A DNA stretch of 14,146 bases from Candidatus Bathyarchaeota archaeon (GTDB lineage: Archaea > Thermoproteota > Bathyarchaeia > Bathyarchaeales > DTEX01): positions 1-14,146 of the forward strand of contig JAGGUU010000067.1 in assembly GCA_021158305.1 (NCBI GenBank). Direction: 5' to 3'. Made by a program: the position numbers and the translations under genes. Under the pieces are notes generated by a model. The model saw only the letters and a list, made by a program, of their open reading frames with translations. It did not search any database and was not told where the DNA came from. Positions 8,401 to 14,145 of the stretch are shown here, in pieces; the stretch's first letter is position 1, and the number at the start of each line of letters is the position of its first letter.

Positions 8401-8493
8401 ATTAAACCCTTACGCGTTGAAGGAGGCAAGATAATGGTTGATCTCTTCCCCTTCGAGATAAAGACCATACGGATCGAAGGGAAACTATCTTAA
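5428..8493 (+). CDS. Alpha-mannosidase, glycoside hydrolase family 38
   Basis: A large (about 1021 aa) retaining alpha-mannosidase that hydrolyses terminal alpha-linked mannose from glycans or glycosides. Numbering from the longest frame (GTG 5377): a beta-sandwich-like N-terminal domain (about 30-200, with a galactose-binding-like stretch FNDSSWKETSLP); the GH38 catalytic core beginning HLVAHAHIDMNWLW with zinc ligands H252 and D254; the nucleophile D364 in CWEPDTFGHVWTLPQIL (the same Asp is a zinc ligand in characterised GH38); VYGVGDHGGGATIEDI; and zinc ligand H555 in NQFHDILDGSG. Middle and C-terminal beta domains follow from about 600. No signal peptide or membrane helix is seen, so it is probably cytoplasmic, as for other archaeal members. 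Start: GTG 5428 has SD GGTGA; GTG 5377 adds 17 residues (MKDAHSK...) and ATG 5443 removes five. Its stop is 13 nt from the stop of the convergent MDR dehydrogenase. Likely role: intracellular mannoside turnover. Confidence 0.95.
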   Translation: MTIRDMNTSSSLIRRLQDKLQELKKYRKMFPWRFFQGEPPRAFEAEFNDSSWKETSLPMTLDVRKSGGWLRCRIKVPVEINGISTVGSQVKFFSSPILGKTEIFVNSRRVLSADYWAELRGPKIILTTNAQPNEEYVIAVHVHKKYEPVEIPAFEVRFGKVEDVIFEIESFIQELRLVKMLDPEKFNRVSRDFNWEVINGEISLLMREINRARAQMSELSGKIKQFKVHLVAHAHIDMNWLWPWEDTIRTVGDTFNTMLRFMRDYPRFCFSQSQVATYKIAEENFPCIFKSIREYAESGRWDITASMWVESDLNMAGTEALVRQFLEAKEYIWEKFRFEPRVCWEPDTFGHVWTLPQILRKSGCKYYYFMRCGKGDRIFWWEAPDGSRVLAYTSIYNNFVTPKNIVDLVIELYEKYGLKTSMFVYGVGDHGGGATIEDIEAALKMQRNRLLPDIFFSTTHRFFDEASEELNDKKIPVINDELQFIFDGCYTTHGDIKRYNRVCERLLVDAEKFSVFSGKYPHTRLKKAWRNMLFNQFHDILDGSGASEAYTYPRRLAEEAMHIAREILYSSIQEIAKQIRFSRSETAVVVFNPLSWRRIDVVEVKVPKEKIPRRPVLVSSDGREKAEAQFDGEKLIFIAKVPSMGYKTYYLVEEEEERGEDSIKYGDYMIENEFFRLELDHESGAIASLLDKIENRFVFKKHRFSCTKPVLSNLLQVLYEMPHRASAWIIGEISRVDNLVKGASVKLVKKDPVKATLMVEHKIRSSRVTQYISLYREIPRIDFDTVIDWREVSDGSEDAPMLKASFTPILGDSKVTYEIPFGHIERVADGTEVPALRWVDISDGEYGVSLLNDCKHGFDAKGNTIRITLIRTSYSPDPRPDFGIHNVKYSLYPHRGDWRKALTFRRGYEINHPLEAVVIADPSATDGFRPEECSFLEITPANVVVSGIKTAEDSRGFIIRIYDATGEGAKAELMGKFKIRRAYETDLLEREIKPLRVEGGKIMVDLFPFEIKTIRIEGKLS

Positions 8494-8506
8494 GGTCGCG
8501 GGCTCT

Positions 8507-9538
8507 TTAATCCTTTTCAGGCTTAACTAGTACTTTCACGGCTCCTTCAAGCCTCTTCTCTGCAACTTCGAAGGCTCTATGGATCTCTTCAAGCCTGAAG
8601 ACGTGGCTTATTAGGGGCTTCAGTCTCACCCTCCGGGAGACAGCGATCTTAACCGCTCTCTGGAAGGTAAACGGGCTTCGATAAGACGTCTTTATGGTTA
8701 GCTCCTTATTGTATAGCTCGAAGGGCTTGACTTCCCACATGGCTTCCTGAGGAGAGACGCCGAAGATTACGAGTCTCCCTCCTCTTCTCGTAGCCTCCAT
8801 TGCCTGTGTTATAGCCTTCGGGCTGCCTACCGCCTCTATAGCGACGTCAACTCCATAGCCACCTGTCAACTCCCTAATAATCTCAACCGGATCCTCGTCT
8901 TCTATATTCACTACATGATCAGCTCCAAGCTTGCTGGCTAATTTAAGTCTCGCATCCTCTCTGTCGGTCTGAATGATCATTGATGCTCCAGCCTGCTTGG
9001 CGAGCTGAAGTAGAATCAGTCCGACTGGTCCGGCGCCCACTATAGCAACTGTGTCGCCGGCTCTTATGCCAGCTTGATCTATGCCTCTCACGCAACATGC
9101 TAAGGGCTCAATTAAAGCGGCCTCGTCTAGGTTGAATCCTCGAGGCACCCTATAGATGTTAGATTCTCTCACCTTCACGTACTCTGCAAACGCTCCATTA
9201 ATCGTTACTCCTATAGCCTCAAGATTCTCACAGAAATAGTTTCTTTCAGACATGCGGCAGAAGTAGCATGATCCACATGTTATGTTTGGCTCGACGACGA
9301 CCGGGTCTCCAATGCTTAAGTCTCTTACATCGCGTCCAACCTCTACAATTATTCCGGAGAATTCATGGCCTAGGATAATTGGCGTGTTAGTTCTCCACTC
9401 TCCCCTGAAGATATGAATGTCTGTTCCGCAGATTCCTGTAGCGTTAACTCTGATTAAGGCTTCATCAGCTGAAGGCTTCGGATCAGATACTTCTTCAAGC
9501 CTTAGATCCCTAATTCCATGAAGAACAGCAGCATACAC
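8507..9538 (-). CDS. Zinc-dependent medium-chain alcohol/polyol dehydrogenase (MDR superfamily)
   Basis: 343 aa, standard length for the threonine/sorbitol/glucose dehydrogenase branch. The catalytic zinc site is C37 in GICGTDIH, H58-E59 in GHEFSG and a Glu in ALIEPLACCVRG. A structural zinc lobe has C88-x2-C91-x2-C94-x8-C103 (CGSCYFC...FC); the last gap is one residue longer than the usual seven. The Rossmann fold shows GAGPVG (about 169-174), and the second strand ends in Asp (IIQTDRED), which favours NAD over NADP. GHEFSGIIVEVG and the GGRLVIFG region are typical. The substrate is probably a sugar, polyol or L-threonine-like alcohol; I cannot choose from sequence. It lies beside GH38 (convergent) and downstream of the Gfo/Idh/MocA gene on the same strand, suggesting sugar oxidation. 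An AT-rich box at 9580-9600 is the likely promoter; the SD is weak (GGAG 14 nt upstream). Confidence 0.93.
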   Translation of the reverse strand: MYAAVLHGIRDLRLEEVSDPKPSADEALIRVNATGICGTDIHIFRGEWRTNTPIILGHEFSGIIVEVGRDVRDLSIGDPVVVEPNITCGSCYFCRMSERNYFCENLEAIGVTINGAFAEYVKVRESNIYRVPRGFNLDEAALIEPLACCVRGIDQAGIRAGDTVAIVGAGPVGLILLQLAKQAGASMIIQTDREDARLKLASKLGADHVVNIEDEDPVEIIRELTGGYGVDVAIEAVGSPKAITQAMEATRRGGRLVIFGVSPQEAMWEVKPFELYNKELTIKTSYRSPFTFQRAVKIAVSRRVRLKPLISHVFRLEEIHRAFEVAEKRLEGAVKVLVKPEKD

Positions 9539-9995
9539 TTCTCATTACTCCTCAACAACCCATTGTGAAATATTCCCTAAATTATTTTAATTATTTATTC
9601 CATTGCGTTGTATCTGAAGCGAATAATCGTAAATCCTTATTAGTGTGGGCTACTGATATTTTCATTGCCGGATGACGAGAAGGCATTTGATTGAGTCCCG
9701 ATGATAGATCAGAGTTAAACGGACGGCAATAGATGATAGGAGAAGGATTTTCAGCTTCTTCCTGACAGAAGAGTTTCATGACCTACATCATCTTTTTTCA
9801 TGTAGCTTGAGAGTTATGCTCCTTCTGAGAGTAGAGCGTTCTATCTCCTCGATTATAGGCAGCCTTCTCTACCTGTGTCTCAAGGATTTTTAACCCTTCT
9901 TCAAGGCTAACTAAGCTTACAGATCATCTACGTAATTGCTAAAAAGGCATTAAAAGGGTTGCTTAGAACTAGAAGAAGTGAATAAAAAATAAAGT
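9539..9995. other. 457-bp intergenic region without a recognisable gene
   Basis: This lies between the MDR start and the Gfo/Idh/MocA stop, both on the minus strand. A 62-codon minus frame (9591-9779) is present but resembles nothing and has no SD. Short minus-strand runs around 9790-9905, such as EGLKILETQVEKAA in one frame and IIEEIERSTLRRSITLKLHE in the next, look protein-like and could be a one-base-shifted gene remnant; I cannot name it. The left end (about 9580-9600, AT-rich on both strands) probably carries the MDR promoter. No repeats, tRNA or strong hairpins were found. Confidence 0.4.
9981..9994 (-). terminator. T-rich terminator after the Gfo/Idh/MocA gene
   Basis: On the minus strand, just past the TAA at 9996-9998, the sequence reads CTTTATTTTTTATT, a T-tract of the kind that ends archaeal transcripts without a hairpin. 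Assigned by composition and position only. Confidence 0.4.
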
Positions 9996-11048
9996 TTATT
10001 CTATCGTTATCTTCTCCCATCTTCCGGTCTTTATCGATCTGTAACACGCGTCAAGTATGCAGTTTACGATGTACCCGTCTCTGAAGGTTTCTCGAGGCTT
10101 CTCTCCCTTCCCAATGCAGGATATGAAGTGCTGAAGCTCAGGCAGGTATCCGTATAGTTCATGTTCTCTCCATATCGGATACATCCATCCCCTCTTTGCC
10201 TCAGCTTTCTCTATGACGTATCCAACTTTCTCTTCGGGCGCTACCGTGAAGACTCTGATACCCGTCTCCCTCGTGGTGTCTACGAAAATCGCGCCGTCGG
10301 ATCCATATATCTCAAACCTTAAGTCCAGCCCTCCATGGGCAGCCCAGCTATTCTCGGCTTGACCTAACTCTCCTCCCTCGTACCTAACAAGCGCTACACT
10401 GTTATCCTCTGCCTTCGTGTCATGAACCAGCGTGGCGCTCCACGCATTTGCCTCTACGGGTTTCTTGCCGATCATGTATCTAGCGACCTCTACCGAATGG
10501 CAGCCCATATCCATGAGAACTCCTCCTCCGGCAAGTTCAGGGTTCCAGAACCATGCCGAGTGCGGGCCGAAATGAGCTTCCCGGCTTCTCACCCAGAAGA
10601 CTTTTCCGATGGCGCCGTTCTCAATCATCTCCTTAGCTCTCATTATCTGTGGGAAGAAGACTTGGTTCTCAGCGTAGCAGCTAATCACGCCGTATCTCTC
10701 CACGGCATCCACCATGGCCTTCGCCTCATCCACACTACGCGCAAGCGGCTTCTCACAGATAACATGCTTACCGTTCTCAGCCGCTATCTCAGCCGCTTTT
10801 CTATGCAGAAAATTCGGTAACCCGATATCTATCACGTCTATCTCGGGATCCGAGCATGCCTTTTCAATGAAGTCATCGCCTGAATAGACCTTCTTAACTC
10901 CGAATCTTCTAGCAACCTCCTCAGCTCGCTCCTTCCTTCTTCCGGCAATGGCCAGCACGTTCGCCTCAGCTATCTCCTTGTACGATGGAAGGTGAAAAGT
11001 CTCTTGGACAAAGCCATAGCCGAGAACCCCAACATTCACTTTTTTCAT
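9996..11048 (-). CDS. Gfo/Idh/MocA family NAD(P)-dependent sugar oxidoreductase
   Basis: 350 aa from ATG 11048. The N-terminal Rossmann fold starts KVNVGVLGYGFVQETFHLP. The dinucleotide motif is G10-x-G12-x-x-Q15, with Gln where the third Gly or Ala usually sits. The family's catalytic Lys is K100 in VICEKPLA, and the second signature is MDMGCHSVEVARYM with D180 and H184 in the C-terminal alpha/beta domain. Members oxidise, reduce or epimerise sugars, inositols and sugar acids; the exact substrate is unknown. The frame continues upstream to 11177 (43 extra residues rich in Lys and Phe), but GGTGG at 11056-11060 sits 7 nt before ATG 11048, and the conserved fold starts there, so the extension is rejected. 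A TATA-like AAAATAAAATATC lies at 11084-11096. Near the mannosidase and MDR genes, it may act on mannose or a derivative (inference). Confidence 0.93.
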   Translation of the reverse strand: MKKVNVGVLGYGFVQETFHLPSYKEIAEANVLAIAGRRKERAEEVARRFGVKKVYSGDDFIEKACSDPEIDVIDIGLPNFLHRKAAEIAAENGKHVICEKPLARSVDEAKAMVDAVERYGVISCYAENQVFFPQIMRAKEMIENGAIGKVFWVRSREAHFGPHSAWFWNPELAGGGVLMDMGCHSVEVARYMIGKKPVEANAWSATLVHDTKAEDNSVALVRYEGGELGQAENSWAAHGGLDLRFEIYGSDGAIFVDTTRETGIRVFTVAPEEKVGYVIEKAEAKRGWMYPIWREHELYGYLPELQHFISCIGKGEKPRETFRDGYIVNCILDACYRSIKTGRWEKITIE

Positions 11049-11083
11049 CCATAAACCACCAAAATAAAAATAAGCGAAATCTA

Positions 11084-11096
11084 GATATTTTATTTT
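11084..11096 (-). promoter_or_regulatory. TATA-like box for the Gfo/Idh/MocA gene
   Basis: Minus strand AAAATAAAATATC, 36-48 nt before ATG 11048, leaving room for the GGTGG ribosome site in a short leader. Its position inside the upstream in-frame extension is further reason to reject that extension. Confidence 0.45.
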
Positions 11097-11245
11097 CCTC
11101 TTATCAATCCGAGGAGACGCCGCGTCGAAATGATCGACTAAAATATCCTTTACCTTTATAAAGAATTTTTGTAGCACAGAACATTAATAAAAAAGTTTTA
11201 GATGTTCTCATCTATATTTTTGTGGAGATTTATGTTATTTAAGTG

Positions 11246-11262
11246 ACAATTAAATTTAATGT
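11246..11262 (+). promoter_or_regulatory. TATA-like box for the wHTH/DUF4443-type gene
   Basis: AT-rich ACAATTAAATTTAATG-type element with a TTAAATTT core about 30 nt before ATG 11283. A GGGAGGG at 11273-11279 follows as the SD. This leaves a very short leader, so the exact element is uncertain. Confidence 0.4.
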
Positions 11263-11282
11263 ATCTTTGACTGGGAGGGTTT

Positions 11283-11903
11283 ATGGGGTTGCTTAAGGAG
11301 TTTTTGGAGGATTTGTCTTCCAGTAGGGCTCCTGGGCCTGCTCCATCCTTCTCCGTATTCGATGTGATTAAAATTCTGAGAGTCATAGCGGAGGAGGGCA
11401 CTATTGGACGTGGGAAGATATCTGAAAAATCTGGGCTAGGAGAGGGTGTCGTGAGGACTCTTCTAAGAAGACTTTCCAAGGCAGGTTTAGTTTCAACTTC
11501 AAGAAGCGGATGCTCACTTACAACTGAGGGAGAGAATCTTTGGAGAAAGATTAGTGAGACCATCCCGTATCTTTCTGAAATAGATGAGAGTGAATTAACT
11601 TTCGCTGAGCATAATTTTGTGGTGCAGATTCGAGGAGTAGGAGAGAAGGTTAGAAAAGGCTTGGAGCAACGTGATGCTGCTGTGAGGGCGGGAGCGAAAG
11701 GAGCAGTCACAATGGTTTATAGGAATAAAAAACTCGCATTGCCGGGACTCACCGATGACATACCTTATTCTTTCCCGAAAGCTTATAGGCAGATAATGAG
11801 CCTTATGAATTTAAAGGAGAACGATGTCGTGATAATTGCTTGTGCAGATACAATTGAGAACGCTGAATACGGCGCCTTAGCTGCGGCATGGACGTTGATT
11901 TAG
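11283..11903 (+). CDS. Archaeal winged-helix protein with C-terminal DUF4443-like domain
   Basis: 206 aa in two parts. Residues about 24-90 form a winged helix-turn-helix: FDVIKILRVIAEEGTIGRGK leads into the recognition helix region GLGEGVVRTLLRRLSKAGLV, then a wing and LTTEGENLW. Residues about 105-206 form a compact domain (FVVQIRGVGEKVRKGLEQRD, AAVRAGAKGAVTMVYRNKKL, then ENDVVIIACADTIENAEYGA) that matches my recollection of the archaea-specific DUF4443 domain, often preceded by an HTH. A ligand-sensing transcription regulator is a reasonable guess, but neither ligand nor target is known. GGGAGGG at 11273-11279 supports ATG 11283. It is divergent from the Gfo/Idh/MocA gene (234 nt between starts), which makes that gene a candidate target, and converges on the GPN GTPase gene with a 2-nt gap. 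Confidence 0.75.
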   Translation: MGLLKEFLEDLSSSRAPGPAPSFSVFDVIKILRVIAEEGTIGRGKISEKSGLGEGVVRTLLRRLSKAGLVSTSRSGCSLTTEGENLWRKISETIPYLSEIDESELTFAEHNFVVQIRGVGEKVRKGLEQRDAAVRAGAKGAVTMVYRNKKLALPGLTDDIPYSFPKAYRQIMSLMNLKENDVVIIACADTIENAEYGALAAAWTLI

Positions 11904-11905
11904 TG

Positions 11906-12670
11906 CTAATATGTAATCTTCTCCCCTCCCTTGAATATCCTCTCCAACATAGCGTTCAACTCTATTAATCCCTCATTCGTTTTCGAAGATACTGGTATTA
12001 AGGGAAAACTTAGGTCTAAGAGTTGTATGGCTCTGCTTATATTTCGACTAAGCAAGCGACTGGTTCCCTTCAACCGTTCATCAATCGCTGACTCTAAAGC
12101 TTCGGGACTCTCAGACCACTCCATCAATACATTCAGATCCTTCTCCGAAAGCAAGTCGCATTTTGAAAGAACATGTATTTGAGGAAGTAAGAAGCGAATG
12201 TGAACAGCAGCTGAGAGAAACATGTTTGAAACGTAATTTAGTGGGTTATATGAGAAGACCGAGTCGAAAAGATAAATTATAGCTTTGGGATCATCGCTTA
12301 ACGTATGAACAAGGAACGGTCCGCTTGCTCTGAAAGCGAATAGCTCCATCTGCCCCGGTGTGTCAGCAACTAATATATCCGGATTTAAATCCTCAATTTC
12401 TTCTTTTAAGTGCTCAATCTCATTCACAATGAGATCAGCCGCCATTATCAAGGCTCCATTCGGCCCTAAACCATACTTTTCCATAACTCCATCAACAGTC
12501 ACATAATCGCGGATATCGATGTCAGGGGTATATGGCAAGCTTACCACGCCCGGATCAAGATTTAATATAGCAACTTTCTGCTTCTCTTGCCTCATCTTCT
12601 CGACCAAAGCTGATGTCAAGAAGGATTTTCCCGAACCAGCGGTTCCGATAATGAAGGCTATAAACGTCAT
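11906..12670 (-). CDS. GPN-loop GTPase (GPN1/NPA3-like, archaeal)
   Basis: 254 aa. P-loop G9-TAGSGKS16 (GxxGxGKS); the DPG of NLDPGVVSLPY; the family-defining Gly-Pro-Asn insertion G69-P70-N71 in KYGLGPNGAL; G3 as D103-TPGQME; G4 as S169-KCD172 (SKxD replaces NKxD, as in other GPN proteins); and VSSKTNEG as G5. GPN proteins are homodimeric in archaea; their eukaryotic relatives are needed for RNA polymerase II assembly and nuclear import, and the archaeal function is still unclear. Start: the frame can begin at TTG 12685, but GGAGGG at 12678-12683 lies 7 nt before ATG 12670 and would be inside the longer coding region, so ATG 12670 is preferred. It follows the CinA-like gene by 35 nt in the same direction, a likely operon, and converges on the wHTH gene. 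Confidence 0.94.
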   Translation of the reverse strand: MTFIAFIIGTAGSGKSFLTSALVEKMRQEKQKVAILNLDPGVVSLPYTPDIDIRDYVTVDGVMEKYGLGPNGALIMAADLIVNEIEHLKEEIEDLNPDILVADTPGQMELFAFRASGPFLVHTLSDDPKAIIYLFDSVFSYNPLNYVSNMFLSAAVHIRFLLPQIHVLSKCDLLSEKDLNVLMEWSESPEALESAIDERLKGTSRLLSRNISRAIQLLDLSFPLIPVSSKTNEGLIELNAMLERIFKGGEKITY

Positions 12671-12677
12671 GTAGGAG

Positions 12678-12683
12678 CCCTCC
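12678..12683 (-). promoter_or_regulatory. Shine-Dalgarno of the GPN GTPase gene
   Basis: Minus-strand GGAGGG with a 7-nt spacer to ATG 12670. It decides against the TTG at 12685 as start. Confidence 0.6.
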
Positions 12684-12705
12684 AAAAATAAAAGGTCATT
12701 AGGCT

Positions 12706-13530
12706 TTAGCCTTTAACAGGCTTGATCGTTCCACCTTTCTTTTTAATCATCTCAGATATTTGAACTACTGCCCTTCCTATTCTTTGACGAGCAATATTCG
12801 AATCTTCACAAGTAGTTGAGAAATGAAGCTCCAGCTGGGAAGTTTTCTCAGAGGTTTTAGGATGGGACTTTATGTAAACATACGGGTTATCATGCATAAC
12901 TATATCTAGTATCGGGGCAAGCTCGGACTCAGGTAAGTTCTTAACGTCTAAACTAACCTCATAGAAGGTTAGATTTCCCGCTATCTTACGCATCATTGGA
13001 ACAACGGACTCGTCAAATATGCTCTTCATCTCCTCCGGAACCCCGGGAAGCATAACCATTTTAACTCCATCATATTCCAAGAAGACTCCAGGAGCAGTTC
13101 CAACAGGATTAGGTAGAGGCTTAGCACCTTCCGGTAACCTTGCCATCTTTACTCTATGCGGCGTCATCTCACATCCTCTTATCCTCCCCTCTGCAACATA
13201 TCTCTCGTACTTAGCCTTTATCATCTCTAGGGCTTCTTTATTCTCTTGAAGCTTTAATCCAAGTCCAAGAGCTACTCCCTCCAAGGTCTTATCGTCAAAT
13301 GTCGGTCCCAAACCGCCAGTTATGATGATAAAACATGGCTTCCGATTTATGGACTCTCTGATGGCTGAGGATATCTCTTCCAAGTCGTCGCCAACGACTA
13401 TTATTCTCCGCACCTTTAACCCTAAGCTTGTTATTCTCTTAGCAAGCCAATGAGCATTTGTATTGAGGGTCTTTCCTATAAGTAACTCATTTCCAACACA
13501 TATTATCTCGATATTCCTCTCCCCAGACAT
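12706..13530 (-). CDS. CinA-like molybdopterin-binding (MoCF) domain protein
   Basis: 274 aa from ATG 13530. It is the MoeA/MogA-like MoCF fold of the CinA N-terminal family (COG1058): IEIICVGNELLIGKTLNTNAHWLAKRI, then FIIITGGLGPTFDDKT, NPVGTAPGVFLE and LPGVPEEMKSIF. It lacks the C-terminal PncC (NMN amidohydrolase) domain of bacterial CinA, as expected for stand-alone archaeal members of this length. Bacterial CinA N-terminal domains have been linked to ADP-ribose/pyrophosphate cleavage, but the archaeal substrate is not known to me. The frame extends to GTG 13542, but GGTGG at 13539-13543 sits 8 nt before ATG 13530, so the ATG is preferred. It is transcribed with the GPN GTPase 35 nt downstream. 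The upstream gap to the zinc-ribbon gene is 173 nt and has AT-rich segments for a promoter. Confidence 0.92.
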   Translation of the reverse strand: MSGERNIEIICVGNELLIGKTLNTNAHWLAKRITSLGLKVRRIIVVGDDLEEISSAIRESINRKPCFIIITGGLGPTFDDKTLEGVALGLGLKLQENKEALEMIKAKYERYVAEGRIRGCEMTPHRVKMARLPEGAKPLPNPVGTAPGVFLEYDGVKMVMLPGVPEEMKSIFDESVVPMMRKIAGNLTFYEVSLDVKNLPESELAPILDIVMHDNPYVYIKSHPKTSEKTSQLELHFSTTCEDSNIARQRIGRAVVQISEMIKKKGGTIKPVKG

Positions 13531-13703
13531 AAGAATCACCACCGAAACATTCTCAAAGGCACATCGCGAAATCTCACATAATCATCTTATCGTTTCTTAT
13601 ATTGAATTCTTCAACTTAAAAGCTATGATTCAATATCTCATAAAAAGGAGAGGAGAGCCAATATAGTATTCTGAGATGACCTATTGGGATCCTTTTATGT
13701 TTC

Positions 13704-13910
13704 TTATTGCTTCTTCTTAGAGAGCCACCACTTAAGATACTCCTTATAATATCTCTTCTTCTCGTCTTCAGGCGGAACGCGGTTCCTCATCCGCTCACGC
13801 ATCTCTATTAGCTCCTGAGGAGAAAGCGTCAACCCACAGCTTTCGCACACATACTGCTTCGTAAGACTGATATAGCGCATAACACCCCCACATTCAGGGC
13901 AATAAGGCAT
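13704..13910 (-). CDS. Small zinc-ribbon protein (68 aa)
   Basis: The N-terminal half is a single zinc ribbon: C4-PE-C7 and C22-ES-C25 (MPYCPECGGVMRY and YVCESCGLTLSP), 14 residues between the two knuckles. A basic helical tail follows (about 33-68) with Glu/Arg-rich LIEMRERMRNRVPP and an aromatic-Lys end YYKEYLKWWLSKKK. The ribbon resembles those of archaeal transcription factors (TFS, RPB9 N-terminus) and of many uncharacterised archaeal proteins, but the tail is not from TFS, so no function is assigned. The ATG has AGG close by. It lies upstream of the CinA-like gene on the same strand, but the 173-nt gap suggests a separate transcript. It diverges from the tRNA gene. Confidence 0.85.
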   Translation of the reverse strand: MPYCPECGGVMRYISLTKQYVCESCGLTLSPQELIEMRERMRNRVPPEDEKKRYYKEYLKWWLSKKKQ

Positions 13911-13984
13911 ACCTAACCATCCCTAAACCAAGGAGAATAACATCATAAGCTAAGAAATACTTTATGGTTCCTGCAAAAAAGAAC

Positions 13985-13996
13985 AAAAAATTTTTA
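13985..13996 (+). promoter_or_regulatory. Box A-like promoter element of the tRNA gene
   Basis: AAAAAATTTTTA centred about 29 nt before the first tRNA base at 14021, the usual archaeal TATA distance. It could also serve the divergent zinc-ribbon gene less well. Confidence 0.45.
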
Positions 13997-14020
13997 CGAA
14001 GAGAAGACATTCAAAAGCTT

Positions 14021-14145
14021 GCCGGGGTATGCCCGTTGCCAGGCTTCCCAAAGCCCAACAAGGGGTGGCAGAGCGGAAATGCGCTGGACTCGAGATCCAG
14101 TGGCCCTCACGGGCCTCAAGGGTTCGAATCCCTTCCCCGGCGCCA
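14021..14145 (+). tRNA. tRNA-Ser(CGA) with a 38-nt insertion near the acceptor stem/D-arm junction
   Basis: Cloverleaf parts seen: acceptor 5' strand GCCGGGG (14021-14027) pairs perfectly with CCCCGGC (14135-14141). The D arm is GCA/TGC around AGCGG (from 14067). The anticodon stem is CTGGA/TCCAG with loop CTCGAGA (14089-14095), giving anticodon CGA (14091-14093) for codon UCG. A long class II variable arm GGCCC-TCAC-GGGCC (14102-14115), a T arm AAGGG-TTCGAAT-CCCTT (14118-14134), discriminator G142 and an encoded CCA (14143-14145) complete it. The long variable arm and anticodon give serine. Between the acceptor strand and the D arm are 38 extra bases, flanked by a GGGGT direct repeat (14024-14028 and 14062-14066). 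Removal of one repeat unit plus the insert restores an 87-nt tRNA including CCA. Exact splice sites are ambiguous within the repeat (tRNA positions 3/4 to 8/9). Confidence 0.88.
14024..14061 (+). other. Putative tRNA intron at a non-canonical site
   Basis: The 38-nt insert can fold: GTTG (14035-14038) with CAAC (14056-14059), and GGCTT (14042-14046) with AAGCC (14051-14055) around a CCCA loop, with CCA bulged. With the 3/4 boundary shown, the flanking 5' leader/exon UUG (14019-14021) can pair with CAA (14056-14058), a partial central helix. I found no full 3-4-3 bulge-helix-bulge at any of the six permitted junctions, so a relaxed motif would be required. Shifting all boundaries by 0 to 5 nt is equally consistent with the mature tRNA. 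Confidence 0.55.

Noticed and set aside
9591..9779. 62-codon minus-strand frame in the intergenic gap
   Set aside because: No SD, no recognisable motif and unusual composition; treated as non-coding.
10422..10820. 132-codon plus-strand open frame
   Set aside because: Lies wholly antisense to the Gfo/Idh/MocA coding region, has no SD and resembles no family.
11049..11177. 43-residue N-terminal extension of the Gfo/Idh/MocA protein
   Set aside because: The conserved Rossmann fold begins at ATG 11048, which has GGTGG 7 nt upstream; the TATA-like box lies inside the extension.
11198..11710. 170-codon minus-strand open frame
   Set aside because: Antisense to the wHTH gene, which has a clear domain and SD; composition is Ser/Thr/Pro-rich as expected for a shadow frame.
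14021..14066. Strict 3-4-3 bulge-helix-bulge intron motif in the tRNA
   Set aside because: Each of the six junctions allowed by the GGGGT repeat was tried by hand; none gives four pairs with both bulges. The best has three pairs (UUG/CAA) using the 5' leader.
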